Part shown: piece by piece, positions 1 to 9,875 of the stretch
Numbering within the stretch: position 1 is the first letter of the stretch
Layout: each line of letters opens with the position of its first letter
DNA from: Rhodoblastus acidophilus
GTDB lineage: Bacteria; Pseudomonadota; Alphaproteobacteria; Rhizobiales; Beijerinckiaceae
Assembly: GCF_009720655.1 (NCBI RefSeq)
Contig: NZ_WNKS01000004.1
Coordinates: forward strand, 1 to 64,000
DNA length: 64,000 nt
Direction: 5' to 3'
Position numbers and translations under genes: made by a program
The notes under the pieces: generated by a model
What the model saw: the letters and a program-made list of their open reading frames with translations, nothing else
Databases searched by the model: none
Told to the model about the DNA's origin: nothing

Positions 1-35
1 AACGCCCAGAGCCTTCATGTCCATGCTCGCCCTTG

Positions 36-125
36 TCAGCGCGTTCATTTGGATAAAATGAATGTCAACGCGCTCTAAGCAGGATTTCCGAAAAGTGGTC
101 ACCGGTTTTCGGATGAAAATCCTGC
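36..125. repeat. composite palindromic intergenic repeat
   Basis: Two nested inverted repeats lie side by side. The first has AGCGCGTT near 38-45 answered by AACGCGCT near 68-75, with ATTCATTT-type inner arms. The second is GCAGGATTT (79-87) with AAATCCTGC (117-125), and inside it CCGAAAA (88-94) with TTTTCGG (106-112) around GGTCACC. From memory, this resembles palindromic elements scattered between genes in rhizobial genomes. I saw no second full copy in this window. Confidence 0.65.
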
Positions 126-140
126 GAAAACAAAGGAACT

Positions 141-180
141 TAAGCAAGCATGCGTTGGGCGACCAACGCATGCTTGCTTA
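141..180 (-). terminator. perfect 18-bp hairpin ending hslU
   Basis: Arms 141-158 and 163-180 are perfect complements around the 4-nt loop GCGA. The hslU stop codon (complement of 178-180) lies inside the stem. Beyond the hairpin on the minus strand is a weak T-rich run (TTTGTTTT). It probably acts as the terminator or 3' stabiliser of the hslVU transcript. Confidence 0.6.
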
Positions 181-1479
181 GAGAATGTAACGGCTCAGAT
201 CGACGTTTGCGGCGAGGTCGCCGACGCGCGCCTCCACATAGAGGCCGTCGACGACGACCGTCTGTCCGGAATTGTCGCTCGCGGAGAAACTCACATCGTC
301 GAGCACGCGCTCCAGAACCGTCTGCAACCGGCGGGCGCCGATGTTTTCGACGCTGGAGTTCACTTGAACCGCGATGCGCGCCAAGGCGTCAATGGCGTCG
401 TCGGTGAATTGGAGATCGACACCCTCTGTCGCCATCAGCGCGCGATATTGTTTGACAAGGCTCGCTTCGGGCTGGGTCAGGATGCGCCTAAAATCCTCTT
501 CGTCAAGGGACGACAATTCGACGCGGATCGGCAATCGGCCCTGCAACTCGGGCAGCAGGTCGGACGGCTTGGCGACATGGAAGGCGCCGGAGGCGATGAA
601 CAGGATATGGTCCGTCTTGACCGCGCCGTGCTTGGTCGCAACGGTCGTGCCCTCGATCAGCGGCAGCAGGTCGCGTTGAACGCCCTCGCGCGAGACATCG
701 GCCCCGCGACCGTCCCGGGCGCAAATCTTGTCGATTTCGTCGAGAAAGACGATGCCGCTGTTTTCGACCTCCCGCAGCGCATGCCGCACGATCTGCTCCT
801 GATCCAGCAGCTTTTCAGCCTCCTCCGCCTGCAACGGCGCATAGGCTTCCTTGACCTTCATCCGCTGCCGCTTGGGTTGAGAGGCCCGGCCAAAAATGTC
901 GCCGAGCGAAATGGCGCCGACCGAGGCGCCGGGCATGTTGGGCAGGTCGAACATCGGCAGCGCGGGATTGGACGCGGCTGTCAACTCAATCTCGATCTCC
1001 TTGTCCTCCATCTCGCCGCCGCGCAATTTTTTTCGAAACGCGTCCTTGGTCGCCGAACTCGCGTTCGGCCCGACCAGCGCGCTGACAATGCGATCTTCGG
1101 CAGCCAGTTGCGCGCGCGCCGCCACCTCGCGGCGCTTGCCTTCCTTCACCAGCGCAATGCCGATTTCGACGAGATCGCGCACGATCTGCTCGACATCGCG
1201 GCCGACGTAACCCACTTCGGTGAATTTCGTCGCCTCGACCTTGAGAAACGGCGCGTTGGCCAGTCGCGCCAGCCGGCGCGCGATCTCCGTTTTTCCGCAA
1301 CCGGTCGGACCGATCATCAGAATGTTCTTCGGCAGGACTTCGTCGCGCATCATGCCTTCGAGCTTCAGGCGCCGCCAGCGGTTGCGCAACGCGATGGCCA
1401 CGGCGCGCTTGGCGTCCTTTTGTCCGATAATGAATCGATCGAGTTCCGAAACGATCTCGCGAGGAGAGAAATCGGTCAT
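178..1479 (-). CDS. hslU: ATP-dependent protease ATPase subunit HslU
   Basis: HslU (ClpY) is the AAA+ unfoldase that caps the HslV peptidase and feeds it unfolded proteins in the cytoplasm. The 433-residue product has the family's usual length. The Walker A motif GPTGCGKT is at residues 57-64, the pore loop GYVGRD at 90-95, the Walker B region VFLDEIDK in the middle, and the C-terminus ends in RYIL, the tail that docks into HslV. It starts 13 nt downstream of the hslV stop, so the two form an hslVU operon. Bacterial hslVU is commonly heat-shock induced, but I could not fix a sigma-32 promoter here. Confidence 0.97.
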   Translation of the reverse strand: MTDFSPREIVSELDRFIIGQKDAKRAVAIALRNRWRRLKLEGMMRDEVLPKNILMIGPTGCGKTEIARRLARLANAPFLKVEATKFTEVGYVGRDVEQIVRDLVEIGIALVKEGKRREVAARAQLAAEDRIVSALVGPNASSATKDAFRKKLRGGEMEDKEIEIELTAASNPALPMFDLPNMPGASVGAISLGDIFGRASQPKRQRMKVKEAYAPLQAEEAEKLLDQEQIVRHALREVENSGIVFLDEIDKICARDGRGADVSREGVQRDLLPLIEGTTVATKHGAVKTDHILFIASGAFHVAKPSDLLPELQGRLPIRVELSSLDEEDFRRILTQPEASLVKQYRALMATEGVDLQFTDDAIDALARIAVQVNSSVENIGARRLQTVLERVLDDVSFSASDNSGQTVVVDGLYVEARVGDLAANVDLSRYIL

Positions 1480-1492
1480 GGTTCAATCCTGC

Positions 1493-2062
1493 TCACGGCG
1501 AGTCGAGGCTTTCGACGACGAGATTGCTGTTGGTGTAGACGCAAATTTCCGAAGCGATCAGCAAGGCCCGGCGCGCGATGGTTTCCGCGTCCAGATCGGT
1601 GTCGAGCAGGGCGCGGCCGGCCGCCAGCGCGTAATTGCCGCCGGAGCCGATCCCCATCACCGACCCATGCGCGTGCGGCTCAGGCTCGAGGACATCGCCA
1701 GACCCCGTCAGGACCAGAGCGCTGGTTTTGTCGGCGACCAGCATCATCGCCTCGAGGCGGCGCAGATAGCGGTCGGTGCGCCAATCCTTCGCCAATTCGA
1801 CACACGCTCGCAGCAGCTGACCGGGATATTGCTCCAGCTTGGCCTCAAGCCGCTCGCACAGGGTGAACGCGTCGGCCGTGGCGCCGGCGAAGCCGATGAT
1901 GACCTGACCTTTTCCCAGGCGCCGGACTTTCCGGGCGTTGCCCTTGATGATGGTCTGGCCGAGACTCACCTGCCCATCGCCGGCGATGACCGTCTTTCCA
2001 TCCTTGCGCACCAGAATGATGGTGGTCGCGTGCATCGTGGAAGGTTTCGAATCGTCCGCCAT
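1493..2062 (-). CDS. hslV: ATP-dependent protease peptidase subunit HslV
   Basis: HslV (ClpQ) is the proteasome-like threonine peptidase of the HslUV complex. I chose the ATG at 2062 (product starts MADDSKPST, 189 aa) rather than a longer open frame reaching 2128. After a short propeptide, the sequence H-A-T-T-I-I places the catalytic threonine at about residue 13, followed by the family block GDGQVSLG and [10 protein letters not shown]. It is the first gene of hslVU and divergent from hisB. The roughly 140-nt spacer to hisB should hold both promoters. Confidence 0.96.
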   Translation of the reverse strand: MADDSKPSTMHATTIILVRKDGKTVIAGDGQVSLGQTIIKGNARKVRRLGKGQVIIGFAGATADAFTLCERLEAKLEQYPGQLLRACVELAKDWRTDRYLRRLEAMMLVADKTSALVLTGSGDVLEPEPHAHGSVMGIGSGGNYALAAGRALLDTDLDAETIARRALLIASEICVYTNSNLVVESLDSP

Positions 2063-2202
2063 GGGCTCTCCGTCGCAACGCCGCAGCGGCTGCACGCCGG
2101 ATCTATTGCTACCGCGCAAGGCTTGCAAGGCCTTCCCACGTCAGTGTGGCGCGCGCGCTGTCCATTTGCTAAAGGAGACGTTGCTCCGACCGGGAAGGAA
2201 CA

Positions 2203-2793
2203 ATGACGCGACAAGCTGAAATCACGCGGAAAACCAAGGAAACGCAGATTTCCGTCAAGATTCGCGTGGACGGGGCCGGCCTGAGCAGAATTTCGACGGG
2301 CATCGGTTTTTTCGACCACATGCTCGATCAACTGGCCCGCCATTCCTTGATGGACCTCGAAATTGAGGCAAAGGGCGATCTCCACATCGACCAGCACCAC
2401 ACCGTGGAGGATGTGGGCATAACGCTGGGCCAAGCTTTTCGGAAGGCGCTGGGCGAGCTTCGCGGGATCGTTCGCTACGCCGACGCGCTCATTCCCATGG
2501 ACGAAACGCTGACGCGAGTCGCCGTCGATGTCTCCGGGCGCCCCTTTCTGGTGTTCAAGAGCGCGTTCAGCAACGCCAAGATCGGCGAATTCGACACGGA
2601 ACTGGTGCGGGAGTTCTTTCAGGCCTTCGCCCAGAACGCCGGGCTCACCCTGCACATCGAGACGCTTTATGGCATGAACAACCACCACATCGCCGAAAGC
2701 TGTTTCAAGGGCGTCGCAAGGGCGATCGGTCGCGCGGTCGCCATTGACGAACGGCAGGCAGATCGTATTCCCTCGACGAAGGGAGCGCTCTGA
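2203..2793 (+). CDS. hisB: imidazoleglycerol-phosphate dehydratase HisB
   Basis: Catalyses dehydration of imidazoleglycerol phosphate to imidazoleacetol phosphate, the sixth step of histidine biosynthesis. The 196-residue protein is the monofunctional form, without the phosphatase domain of the enterobacterial fusion. The two metal-binding HHxxE motifs are visible as DQHHTVED near residue 65 and NNHHIAES near 160. It opens a run of histidine genes on the plus strand (hisB, DUF2628, hisH, hisA, hisF, hisE). This order, divergent from hslVU, is the usual rhizobial one. Confidence 0.97.
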   Translation: MTRQAEITRKTKETQISVKIRVDGAGLSRISTGIGFFDHMLDQLARHSLMDLEIEAKGDLHIDQHHTVEDVGITLGQAFRKALGELRGIVRYADALIPMDETLTRVAVDVSGRPFLVFKSAFSNAKIGEFDTELVREFFQAFAQNAGLTLHIETLYGMNNHHIAESCFKGVARAIGRAVAIDERQADRIPSTKGAL

Positions 2794-2808
2794 GCGAGCG
2801 AAGCGCCA

Positions 2809-3252
2809 TTGTTTCTCTACTCGGTTTATCAGCCTGCGGGCGCGCCGGACGCCGCCGAACGCTCTGTTTTCGTCCGCCAGGGTTTTGATCGCCTGGCCTT
2901 CCTGCTGACCCCGGTTTGGGCGCTCAGACATCGACTCTGGCGCATGCTCGGGCTCTGGGCGCTTTGGGCTGTGATCGTGGGCGTTCTGGCCTCGACCCTG
3001 CGTCTTGACGCCGCCATCGCGACGCTTGTCTATTCGTTGGGCGCGCTGGCCTTCGGCTACGAAGCCGACCGCGCCCGCGAGGAGGCTTTGTCCCGCAGGG
3101 GCATGCTGCTCCAGGGCCTGAGCCTTGGAGAGACGCCGCGCGACGCCGAGCGCATGTTTTTTGATCGGATCAACGCCAAGATGACGCAAGACGCGCCCAT
3201 GCCTTTCGCCCCCGCGCCGAACACGCCTTCCAGCCAGGAGCAGCGCCTGTGA
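2809..3252 (+). CDS. DUF2628 membrane protein in the his operon
   Basis: A 147-residue protein starting at a TTG codon (2809), with two hydrophobic segments around residues 43-65 and 69-85. The opening MFLYSVYQP and the central paired membrane segments fit DUF2628, a small family of unknown function. It sits 15 nt after hisB and overlaps the hisH start by 4 nt, so it is translated with the histidine genes. As I recall, the same insertion between hisB and hisH occurs in other rhizobia. That suggests a conserved but undefined link, or simply operon sharing. Confidence 0.8.
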   Translation: MFLYSVYQPAGAPDAAERSVFVRQGFDRLAFLLTPVWALRHRLWRMLGLWALWAVIVGVLASTLRLDAAIATLVYSLGALAFGYEADRAREEALSRRGMLLQGLSLGETPRDAERMFFDRINAKMTQDAPMPFAPAPNTPSSQEQRL

Positions 3253-3899
3253 GCGTCGCCATCATCGACTATGGCTCCGGCAACCTGCATTCCGCGCTCA
3301 AGGCTTTTGAGCGCGCCGCGAGGGAAAGCGGCCTGGGAGACACGATCAGCATCGTCAGCGATCCCGAGGCGGTCAAGACGGCCGATCGCATCGTTCTGCC
3401 CGGTGTCGGCGCTTTCGCGGACTGCCGGCGCGGCCTGCTCGCCATCGACGGCATGCTCGACGCCTTGACCGAATGCGTCCAGAGGCGGGGGACTCCTTTC
3501 CTCGGCATCTGCGTGGGCATGCAATTGCTGGCGGATCGCGGCCTTGAACACGGCGTCACGCCTGGGCTGGGCTGGATCGGCGGCGAAGTGGCGCCGATCC
3601 AGCCCAGGGACCCCGCGCTGAAAATCCCGCACATGGGCTGGAACAGCTTGAGCGTGAACGTTGCGCACCCGATTCTCGCGGATATCCCGACCGGCGAATC
3701 CGGCTTGCACGCCTATTTCGTCCACTCCTACTATCTGCGCGCCGCCAATCCGGCACATGTGCTGGCGACCACCGACTATGGCGAACCTCTGACCGCCATC
3801 GTCGGCCGGGATAATGTTGTCGGCGTGCAATTCCATCCCGAAAAAAGCCAGATCATGGGTCTGCGGCTGATTTCCAACTTTTTGAGGTGGCGCCCGTGA
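3249..3899 (+). CDS. hisH: imidazole glycerol phosphate synthase glutaminase HisH
   Basis: Glutaminase subunit that releases ammonia from glutamine and channels it to HisF, making imidazoleglycerol phosphate and AICAR. The class I amidotransferase nucleophile Cys is in GICVGMQ (about residue 88). The His/Glu pair is in FHPEKS near the C-terminus. The N-terminal IIDYGSGNL block is typical. The start is a GTG at 3249 overlapping the preceding stop (GTGA). The product is 216 aa, the normal length. Confidence 0.96.
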   Translation: MSVAIIDYGSGNLHSALKAFERAARESGLGDTISIVSDPEAVKTADRIVLPGVGAFADCRRGLLAIDGMLDALTECVQRRGTPFLGICVGMQLLADRGLEHGVTPGLGWIGGEVAPIQPRDPALKIPHMGWNSLSVNVAHPILADIPTGESGLHAYFVHSYYLRAANPAHVLATTDYGEPLTAIVGRDNVVGVQFHPEKSQIMGLRLISNFLRWRP

Positions 3900-4636
3900 T
3901 TCTGTTTCCGGCGATTGATCTGAAGGGCGGGCAATGCGTGCGCCTGATCCATGGCGACATGGCGCAGGCCACGGTTTTTAACGATGACCCCGCCGCGCAG
4001 GCCGAAAATTTCGAAAACCAGGGTTTTGAATATCTCCACGTCGTCGATCTCGACGGCGCCTTCGCCGGCAAGCCGATGAACGCCAACGCCGTCGATGCGA
4101 TCCTCGGCCGTCTCAAGAAAATGCCGGTGCAGCTTGGCGGCGGCATTCGCGACATGCGCACGGTCGACGGTTGGCTCAAGAAAGGGGTTGATCGTGTGAT
4201 CATCGGCACCGCCGCCGTCCGCGATCCCGCTTTTGTCCGCGAGGCTTCGCGTCTGCATCCGGGCAAGATCGCCGTCGGCGTCGACGCCCGCGACGGACTG
4301 GTCGCCGTGGACGGCTGGGCGAAATCATCGGAACTGACCGCGGTCGAACTGGGCAAGAGGTTCGAGGACGCCGGCGTCGCGGCGATCATCTATACGGACA
4401 TTTCCCGCGACGGCGCCATGAAGGGCTTGAATATCGAGGCGACCCTGGCCTTGGCCGAGGCGCTTGTGATTCCCGTCATCGCCTCGGGTGGCCTGGCTTC
4501 GATCGCGGATATCGAACGGCTGCTTCAACCCGACTGCGCGAAACTCGCCGGCGCGATCACGGGACGCGCGCTCTACGATGGCCGCCTTGACCCGAAACAG
4601 GCGCTCGCCCTGATAAAATCCCGCAAAGCCGCGTAG
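3896..4636 (+). CDS. hisA: phosphoribosylformimino-AICAR-phosphate isomerase HisA
   Basis: A (beta/alpha)8-barrel isomerase converting ProFAR to PRFAR, the step before HisHF. I prefer the GTG at 3896, which overlaps the hisH stop as GTGA and gives the family start [16 protein letters not shown] at 3887 is also open. The general acid/base aspartates are D8 (PAIDLK) and the one in TDISRDG. A phosphate-binding ASGG motif is present late in the protein. The product is about 246 aa. Confidence 0.96.
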   Translation: MILFPAIDLKGGQCVRLIHGDMAQATVFNDDPAAQAENFENQGFEYLHVVDLDGAFAGKPMNANAVDAILGRLKKMPVQLGGGIRDMRTVDGWLKKGVDRVIIGTAAVRDPAFVREASRLHPGKIAVGVDARDGLVAVDGWAKSSELTAVELGKRFEDAGVAAIIYTDISRDGAMKGLNIEATLALAEALVIPVIASGGLASIADIERLLQPDCAKLAGAITGRALYDGRLDPKQALALIKSRKAA

Positions 4637-4656
4637 CGCGGACGGAGTCCAAGACC

Positions 4657-5439
4657 TTGCTTAAAGCTCGCGTGATCCCTTGCCTCGACGTCAAAGACGG
4701 CCGCGTGGTCAAGGGCGTGAATTTCGTCGATCTGCGCGACGCCGGCGACCCCGTGGAATGCGCCATCGCCTATGACGCCGCCGGCGCCGACGAGCTTTGC
4801 TTCCTCGACATCACGGCAAGCCACGAGGAGCGCGGCGTTCTGCTCGACGTGGTCAGGCGCACGGCGGAGGCCTGCTTCATGCCCTTGACCGTCGGCGGCG
4901 GCGTTCGCACCATCGACGACATCCGCAATCTGCTGCTGGCCGGCGCCGACAAGGCCTCGATCATGACCGCGGCCGTGCACAATCGCGATTTCGTCCGCCA
5001 GGGCGCGGAAAAGTTCGGCAGCCAGTGCATTGTCGTCGCCATCGACGCCAAGCAGGTCGGACCCAGCCGCTGGGAAATCTTCACGCATGGCGGTCGCAAG
5101 CCCACCGGCATTGACGCCGTGGCTTACGCGCAGGAAGTGGCTTCGCTCGGCGCCGGCGAAATCCTGTTGACCTCGATGGATCGGGATGGAGCCAAATCCG
5201 GATTCGATCTCGACCTGACCCGCACAATCGCCGACGCCGTTTCCATTCCGGTCATCGCGTCAGGCGGCGTGGGCACGCTGGATCATCTGGTCGACGGCAT
5301 TCGAGAGGGACATGCCAGCGCCGTCCTCGCCGCCTCCATTTTTCACTTCGGTGAATTCACCATTGGCGAGGCCAAGAGACATATGGCGAAAGCCGGCTTG
5401 CCCATGCGCCTCGATCCTCAAACCGCAAGCGCGCCATGA
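4657..5439 (+). CDS. hisF: imidazole glycerol phosphate synthase cyclase HisF
   Basis: Synthase subunit that uses ammonia from HisH to cyclise PRFAR. The start is a TTG at 4657, giving [21 protein letters not shown], a textbook HisF N-terminus with catalytic D11. The second catalytic aspartate is in [11 protein letters not shown]. The phosphate-binding ASGGVG motif follows. At 260 aa it is the usual length. It lies 20 nt after hisA and overlaps hisE by 4 nt. Confidence 0.97.
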   Translation: MLKARVIPCLDVKDGRVVKGVNFVDLRDAGDPVECAIAYDAAGADELCFLDITASHEERGVLLDVVRRTAEACFMPLTVGGGVRTIDDIRNLLLAGADKASIMTAAVHNRDFVRQGAEKFGSQCIVVAIDAKQVGPSRWEIFTHGGRKPTGIDAVAYAQEVASLGAGEILLTSMDRDGAKSGFDLDLTRTIADAVSIPVIASGGVGTLDHLVDGIREGHASAVLAASIFHFGEFTIGEAKRHMAKAGLPMRLDPQTASAP

Positions 5440-5765
5440 CCGAAACTTTCACGCTCGACGATTTGGCCAGCCTGATCGCCAGCCGCGCCCAGGCGTCCGC
5501 CGATAAATCCTACACCAAGACGTTGCTTGAATCCGGCGTCGCCCGCATCGCCAAGAAATTCGGCGAGGAGGCGGTGGAGGCGGTGATCGCCGCCGTCGAG
5601 CGCGACAAGGTCGGACTCCGGATGGAGGCCGCCGACGTGCTGTATCATCTATTGGTCTTGCTTCAAGACGGCGGCGTTCCGTTGCAGGATGTGATCGCCG
5701 AACTCGCCCGGCGGACGCAGCAGTCGGGACATCAGGAAAAGGCCTCCCGCGCCAGCCAGGGGTGA
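5436..5765 (+). CDS. hisE: phosphoribosyl-ATP pyrophosphohydrolase HisE
   Basis: Hydrolyses phosphoribosyl-ATP to phosphoribosyl-AMP, the second step of histidine synthesis. The 109-residue MazG-like all-alpha protein carries the metal-binding pattern [10 protein letters not shown] and [13 protein letters not shown]. It begins with an ATG overlapping the hisF stop (ATGA). It is unfused to HisI, and no hisI, hisG or hisD is seen in this window, so the pathway is split across the genome. Confidence 0.95.
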   Translation: MTETFTLDDLASLIASRAQASADKSYTKTLLESGVARIAKKFGEEAVEAVIAAVERDKVGLRMEAADVLYHLLVLLQDGGVPLQDVIAELARRTQQSGHQEKASRASQG

Positions 5766-5781
5766 AAGTCGGAGACGGAGA

Positions 5782-6771
5782 ATGGCCTTGGTCGAGTTGG
5801 TCCGCGACATCGGAACGGAAGCGCAGGATCAGCCGCGCCAAAACCTCTCTCCTTATCGTCGCTTCACGCGCAACGAATGGGCCGGACTGCGCGCCGACAC
5901 GCCCATGACGCTGACGATTGACGACCTGAACAGGTTGCAATCGATCAACGATCCCATTTCGATGGATGAAGTCGTCGCGATCTATCTTCCCCTGTCGCGC
6001 TTACTGGCGCTCTATGTCGCCGCGACCCAGGGACTGTTCAAGGCGACGCAACGGTTCCTCGGCGCGGACGGCAAGGTCCCCTACATCATCGGCGTCGCCG
6101 GCTCCGTCGCCGTGGGGAAATCGACGACGGCGCGCGTCCTGCAAGCCCTGTTGTCGCGGTGGCCGAATACGCCCAAGGTGGATTTGATCACGACGGATGG
6201 CTTCCTCCTTCCGAACGCCCAGTTGAAGCGCAAACGGCTGATGGATCGGAAGGGTTTTCCGGAAAGCTACGACGGCGCCCGCCTGCTTCGGTTCCTTTCG
6301 GCGGTCAAGGCCGGCGAAAGGCGCGTCGAAGCGCCCGTTTACTCTCACCTGACCTATGACATCGTCGCCGATCAGGTCATTACCGTCGACCGCCCCGACA
6401 TTCTGATCGTCGAGGGCGTCAATGTGCTCCTGCCAAGCCGTCCGCCGCGCGACGGCAAGGAAACGCCTTTTATCTCCGACTTCTTTGATTTCTCCGTTTA
6501 CCTGCACTCGGATGAGGCGCTGCTCGAAAAATGGTATATCGCCCGCTTCATGCGGCTGCGGTCGACCATGTTTCGCGACCCCAGATCCTATTTCAAAAGA
6601 TATTCCGACATCAGTGATCTCGAGGCCGAGGACATCGCGCGGGACATCTGGAGACGGATAAACTTGCGCAACCTGCATGAAAACATCTTGCCAACCCGCG
6701 CGAGAGCAAGTCTCATTCTGACCAAGGGGCCGAGCCATCGCATCGAAGAGGTCGCCCTGCGGAAGCTTTGA
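5782..6771 (+). CDS. coaA: type I pantothenate kinase CoaA
   Basis: Phosphorylates pantothenate, the first committed step of coenzyme A synthesis. The product is 329 aa, slightly longer than the E. coli enzyme. The P-loop [12 protein letters not shown] is at residues 104-115, followed by the [15 protein letters not shown] and EGVNVL blocks characteristic of the type I family. A good Shine-Dalgarno (GGAG) precedes the ATG. It follows hisE by 16 nt and is probably cotranscribed with the his genes. Confidence 0.96.
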   Translation: MALVELVRDIGTEAQDQPRQNLSPYRRFTRNEWAGLRADTPMTLTIDDLNRLQSINDPISMDEVVAIYLPLSRLLALYVAATQGLFKATQRFLGADGKVPYIIGVAGSVAVGKSTTARVLQALLSRWPNTPKVDLITTDGFLLPNAQLKRKRLMDRKGFPESYDGARLLRFLSAVKAGERRVEAPVYSHLTYDIVADQVITVDRPDILIVEGVNVLLPSRPPRDGKETPFISDFFDFSVYLHSDEALLEKWYIARFMRLRSTMFRDPRSYFKRYSDISDLEAEDIARDIWRRINLRNLHENILPTRARASLILTKGPSHRIEEVALRKL

Positions 6772-6799
6772 ACCTCGAGCCTCTACGAGTGACGCTTGT

Positions 6800-7888
6800 A
6801 TGTCGGCGAATTCGGATTTTCCCTTGTCGAGCGTCGGCGCGCTGTCGCGACTGAATGAGCGGTCGCGCGAGATTTTTCGCAACATTGTCGAAGTCTACCT
6901 GGCGAATGGCGATCCCGTGGGCTCACGACAGCTGTCGCGCATTCTGCCGATGCCGCTCTCGGCGGCGTCCATCCGCAATGTCATGCAAGACCTGGAAAGT
7001 CTTGGACTGATTTTTTCGCCGCACACCAGCGCCGGCCGTCTCCCGACCGAACTGGGCTTGAGGTTTTTTGTCGATTCGCTCCTGCAAATCGGCGACCTGA
7101 CGGACGTCGACCGGCGCCAGATCGAGGCGCAAATTCATGCGGCCTCGCGGGCGAGGACCATAGACGAGGCCTTGGCCGAGGCCGGAAGCCTGCTGTCCGG
7201 CTTGTCGCGGGGCGCCGCCGTGGTTCTCACCAGCAAAGAGAACAACAGGCTGAAACAAGTCGACTTTGTTCGACTGGAGCCCGAAAAGGCGCTGGCCATT
7301 CTGGTTTCCGAGGATGGGTCCGTCGAAAACCGCATTCTTCCGGTTCCGCCGGACCTCCCGCAATCAGCGCTCGTGGAAGCCGGAAATTATCTGAACGCGC
7401 GCGTCAAGGGCCGGACCCTGGCGCAGGTGCGCGGAGAGATCGAGTCCTCGCGCGCAGCCGCCCAGTCGGAACTCGACGTGCTCACCGCGAGGCTGGTCTC
7501 CTTGGGGCTCGCCATCTGGGCGGGTCCCGAAGGCGCCGCGCAAAACCTCATTGTGCGTGGTCAAGCCAATCTCCTCGAAGACGTCAGCGCCACGGCCGAC
7601 ATCGAGCGCATCAAATTGCTCTTCGACGATCTCGAAACCAAGAGCGACGTGATCGATTTGCTGGCGCGCGCCGAGGATGGCGACGGCGTGCGAATTTTCA
7701 TCGGTTCGGAAAACAAATTGTTCTCCCTGTCCGGTTCGTCAATGGTCGCCGCGCCGTTTCATGATTCGCAGCGGCGGATCGTTGGCGTGCTGGGCGTGAT
7801 CGGGCCAACACGTCTGAATTACGCGCGCGTGGTGCCGATGGTCGACTACACGGCGCGGGTGATCGCGCGGTTGTTCGGCGGACCCTGA
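6800..7888 (+). CDS. hrcA: heat-inducible transcription repressor HrcA
   Basis: HrcA represses chaperone operons by binding CIRCE inverted repeats. Its folding depends on GroEL, so it responds to unfolded protein load. The 362-residue protein has an N-terminal winged helix ([25 protein letters not shown] region) including [15 protein letters not shown], and a C-terminal GAF-like domain ending around [15 protein letters not shown], a family signature. I saw no CIRCE element in this window. In many alphaproteobacteria grpE follows, but here a SemiSWEET gene does. Confidence 0.95.
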   Translation: MSANSDFPLSSVGALSRLNERSREIFRNIVEVYLANGDPVGSRQLSRILPMPLSAASIRNVMQDLESLGLIFSPHTSAGRLPTELGLRFFVDSLLQIGDLTDVDRRQIEAQIHAASRARTIDEALAEAGSLLSGLSRGAAVVLTSKENNRLKQVDFVRLEPEKALAILVSEDGSVENRILPVPPDLPQSALVEAGNYLNARVKGRTLAQVRGEIESSRAAAQSELDVLTARLVSLGLAIWAGPEGAAQNLIVRGQANLLEDVSATADIERIKLLFDDLETKSDVIDLLARAEDGDGVRIFIGSENKLFSLSGSSMVAAPFHDSQRRIVGVLGVIGPTRLNYARVVPMVDYTARVIARLFGGP

Positions 7889-7913
7889 GACCTGCAAGGG
7901 TGAGGATCAGCGA

Positions 7914-8186
7914 TTGAATCTCGTCACGGAAATCGTCGGCTTCAGCGCCGGAACCCTGACCACCCTGTGCTGGACCCCGCAAGCCGTAAAAATCTTGCGG
8001 AGTCGTGACGCTCGATCGATATCGCTCGTGACGCAGAGCGCTTTCGTCGCTGGTTGCAGCTTGTGGCTGGTCTACGGCCTGCTTATTCAGTCCATCTCTA
8101 TTATCGTGTTCAACGTGATCACGATCCTGCTCAATCTTTTGATTATCGGACTGAAACTGCGTTACGATCCTCCGTCGGTCCCCTGA
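7914..8186 (+). CDS. SemiSWEET-type sugar transporter (PQ-loop)
   Basis: A 90-residue membrane protein with three predicted helices forming one triple-helix bundle, as in bacterial SemiSWEETs, which dimerise to move sugars across the inner membrane. The PQ-loop is visible as TLCWTPQAVKILRSRDARSIS, with the SLV and LWLVYGL blocks after it. The start is a TTG at 7914 with a GAGGA Shine-Dalgarno 7 nt upstream. It follows hrcA by 25 nt. The transported substrate cannot be told from the sequence. Confidence 0.88.
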   Translation: MNLVTEIVGFSAGTLTTLCWTPQAVKILRSRDARSISLVTQSAFVAGCSLWLVYGLLIQSISIIVFNVITILLNLLIIGLKLRYDPPSVP

Positions 8187-8194
8187 CCCCCGTT

Positions 8195-8229
8195 ATACGG
8201 TTTCCGAACTGATCCTTCGGAAATCGTAT
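8195..8229. terminator. 14-bp inverted repeat between convergent genes
   Basis: ATACGGTTTCCGAA (8195-8208) faces TTCGGAAATCGTAT (8216-8229) around a 7-nt loop, with one mismatch that becomes a G-U pair in RNA. It lies between the convergent SemiSWEET and L,D-transpeptidase genes and overlaps the end of the latter's 3' region. There is no U-run. The ATACGATTTCCG half-motif recurs at 28639, so it may be a dispersed palindromic repeat that doubles as a transcript end. Confidence 0.5.
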
Positions 8230-8786
8230 TACTCCCGGATCACGCTGCCAAAGATGCTCTCCACGCGCTGGCTCGGCGCGGGCGCGTAGCCAAGCGCCCT
8301 ATGGTAAGAGCGGTGGGCGACCTGGACATGCCTGTGATGGTGTGCGCGCGCGTAATGGCGGACTGGCGCGCTGCCATGGATGTGGATCACGGCGCCTTCC
8401 TGGCGCACCAGCGAAAACAGAGTCGCGGCGTTCGCCGGTGAGATGCGAATGCATCCGTGGGAAGCGGGGCGGCCGAGCGCGCCAACCGCATAAGTTCCGT
8501 GGATGGCGTAGCCGCCACGGAAGAAAATGGAATGAGGCATCGGCGAATTGTGATACTTCTTCGACCGATGCATCGTCTGAAGGCTCGTGGGATGATAGGT
8601 GCCTCGAGGGGTGACATAACCCGCGCGCGCCGAAGAAATCGGCCAGGAATAGGAGGCTCCGCCGCCGGAGTTCACCACCATGCGCTGGGAAGACAAATCG
8701 ACGGAAATTTGGACTTTGGCTTGCGCCGCCATTGGCGCAACAATCAGCGCTGCAATGAGCGCGAAGAAACGAATGAAAACACGCAT
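8229..8786 (-). CDS. exported L,D-transpeptidase (YkuD domain)
   Basis: Periplasmic enzyme that would form or exchange 3-3 crosslinks in peptidoglycan, or attach proteins to it. The ATG at 8786 gives a clean signal peptide (MRVFIRFFALIAALIVAPMAAQA). A longer frame to 8861 lacks this logic. The YkuD active site is seen as H96 (IHGTY) and SHGCIR with C112. At 185 aa it is a minimal catalytic domain plus a His/Arg-rich tail (residues about 145-165). It is divergent from mepA, another cell-wall enzyme. Confidence 0.88.
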   Translation of the reverse strand: MRVFIRFFALIAALIVAPMAAQAKVQISVDLSSQRMVVNSGGGASYSWPISSARAGYVTPRGTYHPTSLQTMHRSKKYHNSPMPHSIFFRGGYAIHGTYAVGALGRPASHGCIRISPANAATLFSLVRQEGAVIHIHGSAPVRHYARAHHHRHVQVAHRSYHRALGYAPAPSQRVESIFGSVIRE

Positions 8787-8837
8787 GAATGCCCCCACGG
8801 ACCCAGGCCTTGGCCTTTGTTTCCACAGGATTGCAGC

Positions 8838-9830
8838 ATGAGCTTCATGGGTAAAGGTCAAACTGGCGTAAAGGTTGACGGAAATTATTCGAAGGCCTTG
8901 TCTCTGCGCTGCCGTGAAATGTTCTTTCTCGTATTCGGGTTCGGGTTGCTATGCTCGACCGGCGTGTTCGGCCAAACCATCGGCTCCGTGGATCCCAAGC
9001 CGTTGCCGCCCCTCGCACACCCGAATGACCCGAGCACGCCGGCAAAGGAACTGTTCGGACGCGCGACCGAGCCCGCCGATCTTTCCGCGCGGGCGATCGG
9101 CTTTTACTCCCGGGGCTGCCTCGCCGGCGCCAAGGCCTTGCCGGTGAACGGCGAAACCTGGCAGGTCATGCGCATCTCGCGCAATCGCATGTGGGGCCAT
9201 CCCAACTTGGTGCGTTTCCTTGAAAATCTCTCGGCGAAAGCGCCCTCGGAAGCGGGCTGGCCCGGCATTCTCGTCGGCGACATGTCGCAGCCGCGCGGCG
9301 GCCCGATGATCACCGGCCATGCTTCGCACCAGATCGGTCTCGACGCCGACATCTGGTTGACCCCGATGCCGGATCGCCAGCTCTCCCGGCGGGAACGCGA
9401 GGAAATGTCGGCGACCAACATGGTCCGCGCCGACGGACTCGATGTCGACCGTTCCGTTTGGACGCGAGGGCAAATGGCGATCGTCCGCGCGGCGGCGTTT
9501 GATCCCTCGGTCGAACGCATCTTTGTCAATGCGGCCATCAAGAAGGCCCTGTGTCGCGACGCCACGGGCAATCGGTCGTGGCTGAACAAGGTGCGCCCAT
9601 ACTACGGGCACAATTACCATTTCCATGTGCGCATCGCGTGCCCCGACGGCAGCGAGGTTTGCAAGGAACAGGATCCCGTCCCGCCCGGCGATGGCTGCGA
9701 CGAGTCGCTCGCTTTTTGGTTCAAGCCCGCAATTCTTCATCCGCAACCCAATCCCAACGCCAAACCAAGACCGGCGATGACCATGTCGGCCTTGCCGCCC
9801 GAATGCCGGAGGGTGTTGATCGCCGACTGA
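8838..9830 (+). CDS. mepA: penicillin-insensitive murein endopeptidase MepA
   Basis: LAS-family zinc endopeptidase that cleaves D-Ala-mDAP crosslinks in the periplasm. The zinc-site motifs GHASHQIGLDADIW and, later, HNYHFHVRIACP are present, along with cysteines typical of the family. I chose the ATG at 8838, which has an AGGA 7 nt upstream. An ATG at 8919 would start directly at the hydrophobic signal segment MFFLVFGFGLLCSTGVFG and is a real alternative. The product is about 330 or 303 aa, compared with about 274 in E. coli. Confidence 0.9.
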   Translation: MSFMGKGQTGVKVDGNYSKALSLRCREMFFLVFGFGLLCSTGVFGQTIGSVDPKPLPPLAHPNDPSTPAKELFGRATEPADLSARAIGFYSRGCLAGAKALPVNGETWQVMRISRNRMWGHPNLVRFLENLSAKAPSEAGWPGILVGDMSQPRGGPMITGHASHQIGLDADIWLTPMPDRQLSRREREEMSATNMVRADGLDVDRSVWTRGQMAIVRAAAFDPSVERIFVNAAIKKALCRDATGNRSWLNKVRPYYGHNYHFHVRIACPDGSEVCKEQDPVPPGDGCDESLAFWFKPAILHPQPNPNAKPRPAMTMSALPPECRRVLIAD

Positions 9831-9839
9831 GGCTTGCAC

Positions 9840-9867
9840 GCCTCCGGAATCCGTATGATCCGGAGGC
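9840..9867. terminator. hairpin between convergent mepA and acnA
   Basis: GCCTCCGGA (9840-9848) and TCCGGAGGC (9859-9867) are perfect 9-bp arms around a 10-nt loop, placed exactly between two converging genes. No U-tract follows on either strand, so any terminator role is inferred from position. Confidence 0.45.
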
Positions 9868-9875
9868 CCGCCAAA

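Noticed and set aside
364-1866. Long antisense frame opposite hslU and hslV
   Set aside because: GC-rich codon bias produces long shadow frames; the product shows no domain and the opposite strand encodes clear HslU/HslV.
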